Below are positions 1-12,294 of a stretch of DNA of 64,000 bases, in pieces. The DNA is taken from contig NW_020312775.1 of assembly GCF_003265705.1 (NCBI RefSeq), forward strand, positions 2,340,270-2,404,269. Direction: 5' to 3'. Origin of the DNA: Callorhinus ursinus. Lineage: Eukaryota; Chordata; Mammalia; Carnivora; Otariidae. The notes below the pieces were generated by a model. The model had not been told where the DNA came from. It worked only from the letters and a program-made list of their open reading frames with translations, and did no database searches. Position numbers and translations under genes: made by a program. Position 1 is the stretch's first letter; each line of letters starts with the position of its first letter.

Positions 1-234
1 TATAGCTATGACTCTCAGGAGCAGGAAACATAACAGGCTTTCTTAACACAGATAAGACTGAGACCTAGACAAAATATCAATATGGAGGAATTCATTCCAA
101 AAGAAAAGAACAAGAAAAGGTCACAACCAAGGAGATAATCAAAACAGATATAAGTGATATGCCTGAACCAGAATTTAAAACAATAATTATAAGGACACTT
201 GCTGGGCTTAAGAAAAGCATAGAAGACACTGGGG
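1..234 (+). mobile_element. Old L1, segment 1: end of 5'UTR and start of ORF1
   Basis: This is the 5'-most visible part of an old carnivore L1 that runs off the left edge. The same sequence recurs in reverse complement near 24,300-24,580 in another L1, and a related copy lies at 60,000-60,220. It covers the end of the 5'UTR and the N-terminal part of ORF1, the RNA-binding coiled-coil protein. An AG at 17-18, in 'actctcaggagcagg', matches the position of an L1 5'UTR splice acceptor discussed in the findings. The reading frame is broken. The element stops at 234 because a younger L1 is inserted there, and it resumes at 751. Confidence 0.85.
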
Positions 235-750
235 AACATTGTTCATAACAACAATGTCTGTAATAGCCAAACTGTGGAAAGAGCCGAGATGCCCTTCAAC
301 GGATGAATGGATCAAGAAGATGTGGTCCATATATACAATGGAATATTACTCAGCCATCAGAAAAGATGAATACCCAACTTTTACATCAACATGGATGAGA
401 TTGGAGGAGATTATGCTAAGTGAAATAAGTCAATCAGAGAAAGTCAATTATCATATGGTTTCACTTATTTGTGGAACATAAGGAATAGCATGGAGGACAT
501 TAGGAGAAGGAAGGGAAAAAGGAAGGGGGGGAAATTGAGGGAGAAACAAACCATGAGAGACTATGGACTCTGAGAAACAAACAGGGTTTTAGAGGGGAGG
601 GGGTGGGGGTATGGGTTAGCCCAGTGATGGGTATTAAGGAGGGCACACACTGCAGAGAGCACTGGGTGTTATATGAAAACAATGGATTGTGGATCACCAC
701 ATCAAAAACTAATGATGTATTGTATGGTGACTAACATAACATTAAAAAAA
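235..750 (+). mobile_element. 5'-truncated L1 3' end, nested in the old L1
   Basis: A 516-bp L1 3' end of the younger carnivore type. It holds the last 80 codons of ORF2 (239-481, ending at the taa before 'ggaatagcat'), then a G-rich 3'UTR and an A-run at 743-751. It is flanked by a 12-bp target-site duplication, 'aagacactgggg' at 223-234 and 'aagacactaggg' at 751-762, with one mismatch. The host L1 reads on without loss after it. This is ordinary target-primed insertion of a severely truncated copy. Confidence 0.9.
239..481 (+). pseudogene. L1 ORF2 C-terminal fragment (80 codons)
   Basis: Open from 239 to the natural ORF2 stop. The peptide carries the L1 ORF2p C-terminal signature around 'WIKKMWSIYTMEYYSAIRK'. 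ORF2p is the endonuclease/reverse transcriptase of L1; this piece lacks both catalytic domains and cannot be active. The same tail recurs at 8,511-8,780, 31,850-32,092 and 32,400-32,570. The ATG at 239 is an internal methionine, not a true start. Confidence 0.85.
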
Positions 751-2381
751 AAGACACTAGGGAGTCCCTTACTGCAGAGATAAAAGACCTAGAAACTAGT
801 CAGGTTGAAATAAAAAATGCTATAACAGCAGTGTGAAATCAACTGGTTGTAATGACCAATGGATGGAAGAAGAAGAGGAATGAATAGGTGATATAAAAGA
901 CAAAATTATGGAAAATAATGAAGCTGAGAAGAAGAGGGGGAAAAAAGTATTGGATCATGAATGCAGACCTAGGAAACTCAACAACTCCATAAAGCATAAT
1001 AACATTCATATCGTAAGACTCCCTGAGGAAGAGGAGAGGGGAAAAAAAGGGGCAGAAGGCTTATATGAACAATTTATAGCTGTAAACTTTCCTAATCTGA
1101 GGAAGGAAACAGATCCAAATCCAGGAGGCACAGAGAACTTCCCACCAAAAGCAACAAAAGCAGGTCAACAACAAGACATATCACAGTAAAATTTGCTAAA
1201 TATACAGATAAGGACAAAATCCTAAAACCAGCAAAAGAAAAGAAGTCTCTAAATAACAAGGCAAGACAGATAAGATAGGGAACATACCTATGCACAGAAA
1301 CTTGGCAGGCCATAAGAATGCAGCGTAATATGTTGAACAGGATGAATAGGAAAAATATGCAGCCAACGATACTTTATCCAGCAAGGCTGTCATTCAGAAT
1401 AAAAAAAGAGATAAAAGAGCTTCACAGAAAAAAACTAAAGGAGTTTAAGACCACTAAACCAGCACTGTAAGTCATATTAAAAAGGACTCTTTGAATGGGG
1501 AAATAAAACCAAAAGCAACAAAGAATAGAAAGGAACAGAGAAAATCTCCAGCAACAATGACTTTACAGGTAACACAATGGCATTAAATTCATACCTATCG
1601 ATGATCACTATCAATGTAAATGGACTAAATGTTCCAATCAAAAGACATAGGGTATCAGAACGGATTAAAAATAAAAAGACCCATCTATATGCTGCCTATA
1701 AGAGACTCACTTTAGACTTAGAGACACCCATAGATTGAAAGTGAGGTGATGGATAACCATTTATCATGTTAATGGATGTCAAAAGAAAGCTGGAGTAGCC
1801 ATACTTATATCAGAAAAACTAGATTTTAAACCAAAGACTGTAACAAGAGATGAAGAAGAACACTATAACATAAAAAAAGTGCTTTATCCAACAAGATCTA
1901 ACAATTGTAAATATTTATGTTCCCAACTTGGGAGCACACAATATTATAAAGAAATTAATAACAAACATAAAGGAACTCATTGATAATAACACAATAATAG
2001 TAGGGGACTTTAACACTTCCTTATACAATGGAAAGGTCATCTGAGCAGAATATCAACAAGGAAACAAATGCCCCTGAATGAAACACTGGGCCAGAAGAAC
2101 TTAACAGATATATTCAGAACAATTCATCCTAAGGCAGCAGAATGCACATTCTTTTTGAGTGCACATGGAACATTCTCCAGAAAAAATCACATATTGGGTC
2201 ACAAACCAGGCCTCAACAAGTAGAAAAGATTGAGATCGTACCATGAATATTTTCAGACCACAACACTATGAAACTTGAAGTCAACCATTAGAAAATAATT
2301 GGAAAGACCACAAATAGTCAAAGAACAGCCTACTAAAGAATGAATGGGTTAAACAGGAAATTAAAGAAGAAATAAAAAAAT
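751..2381 (+). mobile_element. Old L1, segment 2: rest of ORF1 and ORF2 endonuclease region
   Basis: Continues segment 1 after the nested L1. ORF1 runs to about 1,493 and includes an open 93-codon stretch at 908-1,189. ORF2 would start at the ATG at 1,577 ('aatggcattaaattc', the start context shared by the other L1s here). The endonuclease region follows, with many stops. The segment ends at about 2,381, where a nearly full-length younger L1 interrupts it, and ORF2 resumes at about 9,081. Confidence 0.85.
908..1189 (+). pseudogene. L1 ORF1 fragment (RRM region)
   Basis: A 93-codon open stretch of ORF1, the L1 RNA-binding protein. It corresponds to the end of the coiled coil and the RRM-like domain; the run 'LPEEEE' followed by 'FPNLRKETD' is typical of the family. 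Paralogous fragments occur on the - strand at 23,953-24,297 and 59,525-59,866. It has no start, no C-terminal domain and no intact neighbours, so it is a dead fragment. Confidence 0.75.
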
Positions 2382-4007
2382 GGAGAAGGGAGTAAGCAAG
2401 ATGGTGGAGGAGTAAGGGACCCCATTTCAATCAGCTGGATATCTACTAAACCATTTTGAACACCCACAAAATCAGCCTGAAATGTAAGAATATATATCTG
2501 GATCTCTACAAGCAGAAAAACGACTGCTTTTTGCAAGGTAGGACATGAGGAGTTGTGAATCTGTGGGAAGATACTAGAAGATAAACAGAAGGAGGAGGGA
2601 GCCTCCATCAGATGGCTCCCAGAGAGTGATATAAAACCAGAGCGTAAAATCGGAACCCTTAGAAATCTGCTCTAATGAGAGACATCCCTCTCTGAAAGGG
2701 GCTCTGGAAATGAAAAGGCAAAATTCTAGATAGGGCATTGTGGTCTTGGGATAAGAGGAACCACAGAGCAAAAGGGGCCTCCTGACCCAGTAGAGTGCCC
2801 AAACAGTGGATCCAGGAAGCAGGTTATGGTCAGTGAGTCCAGGAAGGGACCTTGGCTCAGATTGCCATAAACTGCTAGCCAGGCCAGTCAATAATTGCTC
2901 TTCTCTTGAGCAGGTGGAAAAAATTTGGAACCCGCACCTGAGACCAGTAGTGGCCCAGAAAGTGCTTTAGAGCAGCACCCAGATATGATCCAGGAGCTTC
3001 AGGGGCATGCATGTGCCCTCGGCCACTTGTGGTTTTAGAACACAAAAGGCGGTGGCACTCCCAGGCCCCTGGGACTACCTCTGAGAGAGGTGCTGTGGGA
3101 CTGCACTGCAGGAGGCTGCAGATTTCCACAGCGCGTACAGAAGTGGAGACTGTTAGTCCTGGAGGGTTTATTAAACAGGCCAGACTGCAAATTTTCTGCT
3201 CAGGGCCAGAGGTTTGGATGTGGTCATTTTTGCTCTGACCCTCGGAAGAGGAGCAGAAAGCCTCCAGGGAATAAAAGCCACACAGAGGACCAGTTTCCAC
3301 TGAGCCCATCCCCCTGACAGGGGGTGGAGCAACCCCACACAGGCAGGGTTACCTGAGAAAAAACATGGCAGGCCCCACCCCCAGAAGATAGGCTGGAAGA
3401 ACAGGTGGACAAAAATCCTATGGATCCCATAAGACTGAAATTCCAACTCCAGGGGGAAATTGTATATTGAGCACAAGGTGCAGCCTCATGACTTGTTTAT
3501 TTTTCAGATAAAATTCTCCTTTCCTTGTTTTTTTCTTTTTCTTATGTTTTTTCTCTGTTTTTTTTTTCTTTTTACCTTCTCATTTCAACTAGATGTTTAT
3601 TATATCAACTTATATTTCATAGTAGCTTTTTAACTTGTATTTTTCCACACATTTTTTTATAGATATACACTTTATTTTGGTCCTTTTTTCACTCTATTCA
3701 ATTTTACCTTTATATATATACAAGTTTTATTTTCCTTGTAATTTTGGGAGGTAGTGTCCTCTAACACACAGACCAAAATACACCCGAGAACAACTGAAAC
3801 ACCCTGCTTTGTCCATACTGAGAAATTATAGCCCCCTGCCCATTTTCACTCCCTTTTTGAATTTTTAAAAATTTCCTTGTGTTTCATTTTGGCTTTTTTT
3901 TTTCCTGTGGTGGCTTCTGACTACTCCACATTTTGCTGGGTGCATCTTGTTTGGGTTGTGGTTGATATTTTGGACTCTGCTCTTTCACTCAACCATTCCT
4001 CGACAGA
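2382..4007 (+). promoter_or_regulatory. L1 5'UTR (promoter region) with latent intron
   Basis: The 5'UTR of the nearly full-length L1, where the internal RNA polymerase II promoter of L1 would lie. The left half (2,600-3,470) is GC-richer than its surroundings. The right half (3,490-3,960) is T-rich. It is colinear, in reverse complement, with 42,864-44,522 of another L1. A strong donor ('caaggtagga', cut before 2,538) and an acceptor with a pyrimidine tract ('cctcgacag', ending 4,006) bracket a potential 1,469-nt intron ending one base before the ORF1 ATG. Promoter activity is inferred from the family only. Confidence 0.7.
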
Positions 4008-4893
4008 ATGGCTAGGAGGAGGAACTCTCAACAAAGAAAAGAACCGGAGACAATGTCCTCTGCCACAGAACTAATAGATATGGATAAAAGCAAGATATCA
4101 GATAATAGAATTCAGGATAGCAATCATAAAGTCAATAGCTAGGCTTGAAAAAAGCATTACTGAAAGTATAGAATCTCTAAGCAGAAATGAGATCTAATCA
4201 GGCTGAACTAAAAAATTCTATGAATGAAATCCAGTCTAAACCAGATACTCTAACAGCCAGGGTAAATGAGGCAGGAGAGAGAATTAGTGATCTATAAGAT
4301 AAACTGATGCAAAGGAAGGAGGTTGGGGAAAACAGAGATAAGATGTTAGTAACATATGAAAAAAAAGATTGGAGAGATTAATGATGTCATGAAAAGTTCC
4401 AATGATAAAATTATTGTGATCTCCGAGGGGGTGGAGAGAAAGAGAGAGCTAGAAGGTATATTTGAGCAAATCATAGCTGAGAACTTCCCAAATCTGGGAA
4501 AGGAAACAAGCATTTGAGTCCAAAAGGCAAAGAGGACTCCTCTCAAAATCAATAAAAATAAATCAACAACCTGACCTATAATAGTGAAACTTGCAAATTT
4601 TACAGCCAAAAAAAACTATCCTGAGAATAGCCAAGGAAAGGAGGTTCCTTACATATGGAGGTAGGAACATCACAATAACATCAGACCCATCCACAGAAAC
4701 CTGACAAGCCAGAAAGGGCTGGCAAGACATATTCAGTGTACTAAATGAAAAGAATATGCAGCCAAGAATACTTTACCAAACAAGGCTGTCTTTCAGAATG
4801 GATGGAGAAATAAAGAGCTTTCAGGACAGGCAGAAACTGAAGGATATGAGACCACCAAGGCAGCCCTGCAAGAAATATTAAGGGGTTCTGTAA
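4008..4893 (+). pseudogene. L1 ORF1, frameshifted
   Basis: ORF1 begins at the ATG at 4,008 and reads 'MARRRNSQQRKEPETM', closely matching the ORF1 N-terminus at 42,863 on the - strand. After about 48 codons a frameshift leads to a stop in 'aatagctagg'. Downstream, coiled-coil, RRM and C-terminal segments can be followed to the taa at 4,891. The protein would be the L1 RNA chaperone that trimerises by its coiled coil. The copy is dead. Confidence 0.8.
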
Positions 4894-4972
4894 ACAAAGA
4901 GAGACCCCAAGAGTCACATAGATCAGAAAGAAACAGAAAATCTATAGAAACAGGGACTTTACAAGCAATACA

Positions 4973-7900
4973 ATGACACTAAATTCATATCTTTCAATAG
5001 TGACTTCATGTAAAGGGGCTGAATGCTCCCTTGAGAAGATACAGGGTTTCAGATTGAATAAAAAATAGGCCCCATCCATATGCTGTCTACAAGAGACCCA
5101 TTTTGAACCTAAAGACACCTCCATATTGAAAGTGAGGGGATGGAGAACAATTTACCATGCTAATGAACATCAAAAGAAAGCTGGGGTAAGCAATCCTCAT
5201 CTCAAACAAATTAGATTTTAAACCAAAGACCATAATAAGAGATGTGAGGGACACTATATCATACTTAAAGGGTCTATCAAACAAGAAGATCTAACAATTG
5301 TAAATATCTATTCCCCCAACATGGGAGCAACCAATTATATAAGCCAACTAATAACCAAAAATAAAAAACACATTGATAATAATACATTAATAGTAGGAGA
5401 CCTCAAGACTCCACTCACAGCAATGGACATATCATCTAAGGAGAAAATCAACAAAGAAACAAGAGCTTTGAATAATGCATTGGACCAAACTGACTTCAGA
5501 GATATATACAGAACATTCCATCCTAAAACAACGGAATATCCATTCTTCCCGAGTGCACATGAAACTTTATCCAGAATAGACCACATACTAGTTCATAAAT
5601 CAGGTCTCAACCAATACCAAAAGATTAAGATTATTCCCTGCATACTTTCAGATCACAGTGTTTTGCAACTAGAACTCAAACACAAGAAGAATTTTGAAAG
5701 GAACTCAAACACTTGGAAGTTAAAGAGCATCTTGATAAAGAATGACGGGGTCAACAAGGAAATTAAAGAAGAACTTAAACAATTCATTTAAATCAGTGAT
5801 AATGAAAACACATCAGTCCAAAACCTATGGGATACTGCAAAGGCAGTCCTAAGAGGGAAATGCATAGCTATGCAGAACTCTCTCAAAAAATTAGAAAAAT
5901 CACAAATGCACAAGCTAACCTTACACTTAAAGGACAAGGAGAAAGAACAGCAAATAAAGCCTAAACCAAGCAGGAAAGGAGAAATAATAAAGATTAGAGC
6001 AGAAATCAATGAAATAGAAACTAGAAGAACAGTAGAACAGATGAACAAAACCAGAAGTTTATTCTTTGAAAGAATTGATAAGATCAATAAACCTCTGACC
6101 AGACTTATCCAAAAGAAAAGGGAAATGACCCAAATTAATAAAATCATGCACAAAAGGGGTGAGATCATGATTATCACCAAGAAAATAGAAACAATTATTA
6201 CAAATTATTACCAGCAACTATATGCCAACAAATTTAGCAAGCTAGACTAAATGGACACATTCTTGGAAACTTATGAACTCTCAAGACTGAAACAGGAAGA
6301 ATTAGACAGTGAACAGATCAATAAACACCAATGAAATTGAAGCAGTAATCAAAAACCTCCCAAAACACTAGAGCCCAGGACCAGATGGCTCCCCAGGGGA
6401 ATTCTACCAAACATTTAAGGAAGAAATAATACCTATTCTACTGAAGCTGTTTCAAAAAGTAGAAATAGGAGGAAAACTTCCAAACTTGTTCTTTGAGGCC
6501 AGCATTACCCTGATCCCAAAACCAGACAAAGACCCCATCAAAAAGGAGAATTACAAAACCAATATCCCTGATGAACATGGATGCCAAAATACTCAACAAG
6601 ATTCTAGCCAATAGGCTCCAACAGTACTTTAAAAAGATTACTCACCACAACCAGGTGGGATTTATTCCTGGGATGCAAGGGTTGTTCAACATTCACAGAT
6701 CAATCAACGTGATAGAGCAGATCAATAATAAAAAAAAAAAAAAGACAAGAGCCATATGATCCTCTCAATCAATGCAGAGAAAAAATTTGACAAAATACCC
6801 TTTCCTAATTAAAACTTTTCAGAGTGTGGGGTTAGAGGGGACATACCTCAATATCATAAAAGCCATCTACAAAAAGCCCACAAAGAATATCATTCTCAGT
6901 GGGGACAAACTGAGAGCTTTTCCCTTAAGGTCAAGAACACCACAGGGATGCCCACTCTCACCATTATTGTTCAGCATAGTATTAGAAGTCCTAGCCTCAG
7001 CAACTGGAAACAAAAAGAAATAAAAGGCATTCAGATTGGCAAAGAAAAAGTCAATCTCTCTCTCTTCGCAGATGACATGATACTTTATGTGGAAAACCCA
7101 AAAGACTACATCCCCAAGTTATTAGAACTCATTCAGCAGCATGGCAGGATACAAAATCAATGCACAACAATCATTTGAATTTCTGTACACTAACAATGTA
7201 ACTGTAGAAAGAGAAATTAAGTAACCAATTCCATTTACAATAGCACCAAAAATCATCAGATACCTAGGAATAAACCTAACCAAAGAGGTAAAGGATCTAT
7301 GCACTAGAAATTACATAACACTTATGAAAGAAACTGAGGAAGATACAGATGGGAAAACATTCCATGCTTATGGATTGAAAGAATAAACATCATTAAAATG
7401 TCTGTGCTGCTCAGGGCAATTTACACTTTCAATGCGATCCCTATCAAAATAGCACTGACATTTTTCACAGAGCTGGAACAAACAATCTTAAAATTTGTAT
7501 GGAACCAGAAAAGACCCAAATCACCAGGGGAATATTGAAAAAGAAAACCAAAGCTGGGGTCATCATGATGCCTGACTGAAGCTATATTACAAAGCTGTGA
7601 TCATCAAGACAGCATGCTCCTGACACAAAAACAGACACATAGATCAATGGAACAGAATAGAGACCCCATCAATAGACCCTCAACTCTATGGTCAACTAAT
7701 CTTCAACAAAGCAGGAAAGAACATCCAATGGAAGAAAAATAGTCCCTTCATTAAGTGGCGCTGGGAAATCTGGGCAGCCACATGCAGAAGAATGAAACTA
7801 GACCATTCTCTAACACCATACACAAAGGTAAACTCAAAATTCATAGAAGACCTCAATGTGAGACAGGAATCCCTCAAAATCCTAGAGGAAAACATAGGCA

Positions 7901-8780
7901 GTAACTTCTTCGACATCACCCACAGCAACTTCTTTCAAGTCATGTCTCCAAAGGAAAGGGAAACAAAAGAAAAACTGAACTTTTGGGACCTCATCAGGAT
8001 AAAAAGTTTTTGTACAGCAAAGGAAACAGTCAACAAGACAAAGAGGCAACCCACGTATTGGGAGAAGATATTTGCAAATGACATTACAGGTAAAGGGCTG
8101 GTATCCAAGATCTATAAAGACATTCTCAAACTCAAAACCCAAAAAACAAATAATTCAGTCAAGAAATGGGCAGAAGACTTGAACAAACACTTCACCAAAG
8201 AATACGTACAAATGGATAACAGACACATGAAAAAATGTTCAACATCACTAGCCAGTAGGGAAATACAAATCAAAACCACAATGAGATACCACCTTACACC
8301 AGTTAGAATGCAAATATTAACAAGACAGGAAACAACAAGTTTTGGTGAGGATGTGGAGAAAGGGGAACCCTCTTACACTGTTGGTAGGAATGCAAGTTGG
8401 TACAGCCACTCTGGATAACATTATGGAGGTGCTTCAAGATGTTAAAAATAGAACTACCCTAAGACCCAGCAATTGCACTACTAGGTATTTACCCCAAAGA
8501 TACAGATGTAGTGAAAAGAAGGGGTACATGCACCCCAATGTTCATGGCAACAATATCCACAATAGCCAAACTATGGAAGGAGCTGAGATGCCCTTCAACA
8601 GATGAATGGATAAAGGAGATGTGTTTCATATATACAATGGAATATTCCTCAGCCATCAGAAAATATGAATATCTACCATTTGCATTGACATGGATGGAAC
8701 TGGAGGGGCTTATGCTGAATGAAATAAGTCAAGCAGAGAAAGACAATTATCATATGGTTTCACTCATATGCGGAACATAA
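4973..8780 (+). pseudogene. L1 ORF2 (endonuclease-reverse transcriptase), degenerate
   Basis: ORF2 starts at the ATG at 4,973 and ends at the taa at 8,778. The endonuclease part is open at 5,321-5,791. There the usual GDFN metal-site motif reads GDLK, so a catalytic-site residue is altered, while the SDH motif ('CILSDHSVLQLEL') survives. The RT part is split over frames at 6,571-7,178 and keeps the catalytic 'LSLFADDMILY' (FADD at 7,065-7,076). The C-terminal part is open at 7,792-8,418 and 8,511-8,780. Several frameshifts separate these blocks. Confidence 0.85.
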
Positions 8781-9080
8781 GGAATAGCCCAGAGGATCAT
8801 AGAGGAAGAGAGGGAAAACTGAATGGGAAGAAATCAGAGGGGGAGACAAACCATGAACGACTATGGATTCCAGGAAAGATACTGAGGGTTACAGAGGGGA
8901 AGGGGGTGGGTGGTTTGGGCAGCCAGGTGATGGGTATTAATTAGGGTACGTGTTGTGATGAGTGCTTGGTGTTATATGCAAGTAATGAATCCCCTTGAAC
9001 ACTACATAAAAAACTAATGATATACTGTATGTTAGCTAACTGAACATAATAATTAAAATAAATAAATAAATAAAACAAAA
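8781..9080 (+). other. L1 3'UTR and AAAT-rich tail
   Basis: Follows the ORF2 stop. It contains the G-rich polypurine stretch typical of L1 3'UTRs (about 8,800-8,925) and ends in 'aattaaaataaataaataa', which supplies the poly(A) signal and tail. The host L1's sequence begins immediately afterwards. Confidence 0.8.
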
Positions 9081-10273
9081 TGGTCCACTGAAATTGATGT
9101 GTAAAATTAACCAGCACAGATATCTCTGATTCAGAAAGTGAAAATGAAAACACGACAGTCCAGAGCCTTTGGAATGCAGCAAAAGTGGTCCTAAGAGATA
9201 ATTATATAGCACGAAAAGTCTTAAATATACAACCTAATCTTAAATCTAAAGGAGCTAGAAAAGGAACAAAAAATAAAGCCTAAAGGCAGTAGAAGGAAAA
9301 TAATAAAGATCAGAGCAGAAATAAATGATATAGAAACAAGAAAAAAAAACACTAGAATAAATCAGTGAAACTAGGAGCAGGTTCTTTGAAAGAATTAATA
9401 AAATTGATAAGCCTCAGCCAGACTTATCAAATAAAAAAGAAAAAGGACCCCAATAAATAAAATCATGAATGAGAGGAGAGATCACAACTTACTCCATGGA
9501 AATACAAACAATTATAAAAGAATAGTATGAAGACTTACATACCAACAAATTGGGCAACTCAGAATAAATGGATAAATTATTAGAAACATATAAACTACCA
9601 AAACTGAAATAGGAAGAAATAGAAAATTTGAACAGTCTGATAACCAGCAAAGAAATTGAATCAGAAATCAAAAATATCCCAAGAAACAAAAGTCCAGGGC
9701 CAAACAGCTTCCAAGGGAAATATTACCAACATTTAAAGGACATTTAATATCTATTCTTCTCAAATTGTTTGAAAAATAGCATGGATGCAAAAATTCTCAA
9801 CAAGATACTAGCAAATCAAATCAAAAGAATCAGAAAAATCATTCTCCACAATCAAGTGGTATTTATTCCTGGGCTGCAACGGTGGTTCAATATTCATAAA
9901 TTAATTAACGTGATACATCACATTAATAAAAGAAAGGATAGGAACCATATGATCTTCTCAATGGATGCAGAAAAATGTTTGAGAAAGTACAGCATCCATT
10001 CTTGTTAAAAACCCTCAACAAAGTAGGGATAGAGGGAATATACCTCAACATCATAAAGGCCATATGAAAGACCCATAGCTAATATCATTTTCAATGGGGA
10101 AAATGTAAGAGCTTTTCCTCTACATTCAGGAACAAGACAGGGATGTCCACTCTCTCCACTGTTATTTAACAAAGTAGTGGAAGTTCTAGCCTCAGTAATC
10201 AGACAGAAAAAAAAAAATAACAGGCGTCCAAATCAGCAAGGAAGAAGTCAAACTTTCACTCTTCACAGGTGAC

Positions 10274-10633
10274 ATGATACTCTATGTAGAAATCCCAAAA
10301 GACTCCACCAAAAAATTGCTAGAACTGATACATGAATTCAGCAAAGTCACAGGATACAAAAATCGATGTAAGAAATCTGCTGCATTTCTATACACCAATA
10401 ATGAAGCAGCAGAAAGAGAAATCAAGGAATTGATCCCATTTACAATTGCACCAAAAACCAAAAGATACCTAGGAATAAACTTAACCAAAGAGGTAATATA
10501 CCTGTACTCTGAAAACTATAGAACACTGACAAAAGCAATTAAAGATGACACAAAGAAATGGAAAAATGTTCCATGCTTATGGATTGGAAGAACAAATATT
10601 GTTAAGATGTCCATACTACCCAAAGCAATCTAG
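10274..10633 (+). pseudogene. L1 ORF2 fragment after the RT active site
   Basis: A 119-codon open stretch covering the RT thumb and downstream region of ORF2p ('FSKVTGYK', '[10 protein letters not shown]', 'NIVKMSILPKAI'). Its first residues are the MILY that follows the catalytic FADD. The genomic codons just upstream read F-T-G-D, so the active site is mutated. A paralogous stretch lies on the - strand at 20,618-21,163. It is not a gene. Confidence 0.8.
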
Positions 10634-11376
10634 ACATTTAATGCAATTCCTATCAAAATTCCACCAGCATTTTTCACAGAGCTGGAACAAAGAATCCTAA
10701 AATTTGTATGGAACCACAAAAGACCCCAAATAGTCAAAGAAACTTTAAAAAAGAAAAGCAAAGCTGAAGGCATCACAATTCCAGAGTTCAAGTCATATTA
10801 TTACAAAGCTGTAGTGATCAAGACAGTATGATATTCGCCCAAAAACAGACACATAGATTGATGGACTGGAATAGAAAACCCAGAAATGGACCCACAACTA
10901 TATGGTCAACTAACCTTTGACAAAGCAGGAAAAATCATCCAATAGTAAAAAGACAGACAAATGGTGGTGGGAAAACTGGACAGCAGTATGCAGAAGAATG
11001 AAACTGGTCCACTTTCTTTCACCATACACAAGAATAAATTCAAAATGGATGAAAGACCTAAATGTGAAAAAGAAACCATCAAAATCCTAGAGGAGAACAC
11101 AGGCAGCAACTTCTTTGACATTGGCTGCAGCAACTTCTTAACTAGACACATCTCTGGAGGCAAGGGAAACCAAAGCAAAAATTAATTATTGGGGCCTTAT
11201 CAAGATAAAATGCTTCTGCTCAGAGAAGGAAACAATCAAACTAAAAGGAAACATACAGAATAAGAGAAGATATTTGCAAAAGACATATCTGATAAAGGGT
11301 TAGCCTCCAAAATCTATAAGGAACTTATCAAACTCAACATCCAAAAATCAAATAATCCAGTTAATATATGGGCAGA

Positions 11377-11434
11377 TCTCTCCCTTTGCCCCCCCACTTT
11401 TTCTCTGAAATAAAAAAATAAAATCTTTTAAAAA
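11377..11434 (+). mobile_element. 58-bp SINEC tail with TSD
   Basis: Only the last part of a Can-SINE: a pyrimidine run, then 'aataaaatctttt' and a short A-run. The exact 9-bp duplication 'atgggcaga' flanks it (11,368-11,376 and 11,435-11,443), and the host L1 ORF2 resumes without loss. It is an extremely 5'-truncated SINE insertion. Confidence 0.75.
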
Positions 11435-12294
11435 ATGGGCAGAAGACATGAATAGACATTGTCCCAAAGAAGTTATAGAGATGGCTAATAGACACATGAA
11501 AAGATACTCAACAAACATCACTCTTCATCGGGGAAATACAAATCTAAGCTACAAGAAGATGTCATTTCACACCTGTCAGAATGACTAAAATTAACAACAC
11601 TGTTGGTGAGGATGCATGGAAAGGGGGACCCTCTTACACTGTTGGTGGGAATATGAACTGGTGCAGCCACTCTGGAAAATAGTATGGACTTTCTTCAAAA
11701 AGTTTAAAAATGCAACTACCCTATGACCCAGCAATTGCATGACTAGGTATTTACCCAAAGTGTACAAAATTACTGATTCAAAGGGGCACCTGCACCCCGA
11801 TGTTTATAGTAGCATTATCAACAATAGCCAAACTATGGAAGAGCCCAACGGTTGATTGACTGATGAATACATAAGAATATATATGTATATGTATTATACT
11901 CGGTTGTCAAAAATAATGAAATCTTGCTGTTTGCAATGACATGGTTGGAGCTAGAGTGTATTATACTAAGTGAAATAAGTCAGTCAGAGAAAGACAAATA
12001 CCATATGATTTTACTCATATGTGGAACTTAAGAAACAGATGAACAAAGGGAAAGGAGAAAAAGAGAGGGAGACAAACCATAATAGACTCTTAACTATAGA
12101 GAACAGACTGAGGGTTGATGGAGGGGAGGTTGACAGGGGGATGGGTTAAATAGGTAATGGGTATTAAGGAAGGCACTTGTTGTGATAGCACTGGGTATTA
12201 TATATAAGTGGTGAATCACCAAATTGTACTCCTGAAACCAATATTACACCATATGTTAACTAACTAGAATTTAAATAAAAATTTGAAAAAAAAT

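Larger units (their letters stand above)
2382..9080 (+). mobile_element. Nearly full-length L1, inserted in the old L1
   Basis: A complete-length but disabled L1 of about 6.7 kb. It has a 5'UTR (2,382-4,007), ORF1 (4,008-4,893), ORF2 (4,973-8,780), a 3'UTR and an A/AAAT tail ending near 9,080. It starts with 'aagatggtggaggagtaa', a typical L1 5' end. It interrupts the old L1's ORF2, whose two halves at ~2,381 and ~9,081 join in the expected order. A weak, A-rich duplication ('aataaaaaaatgg' at 2,371-2,383 and 'taaaacaaaatgg' at 9,071-9,083) is the probable TSD. Frameshifts and stops rule out activity. Confidence 0.88.
9081..12294 (+). mobile_element. Old L1, segment 3: rest of ORF2 and 3'UTR
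   Basis: Completes the old L1 that begins before position 1. ORF2 resumes near 9,120 just past the endonuclease region. RT-region fragments are open at 9,769-10,008 and 10,274-10,633, the second beginning just after the FADD-equivalent ('LFTGDMILY', where the first Asp is replaced by Gly). The 3'UTR ends with 'gttaactaactagaattt' and an A-run near 12,294. A 58-bp SINE tail is inserted at 11,377. The 3' end subtype differs from that of the inserted L1s, consistent with an older subfamily. Confidence 0.87.
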
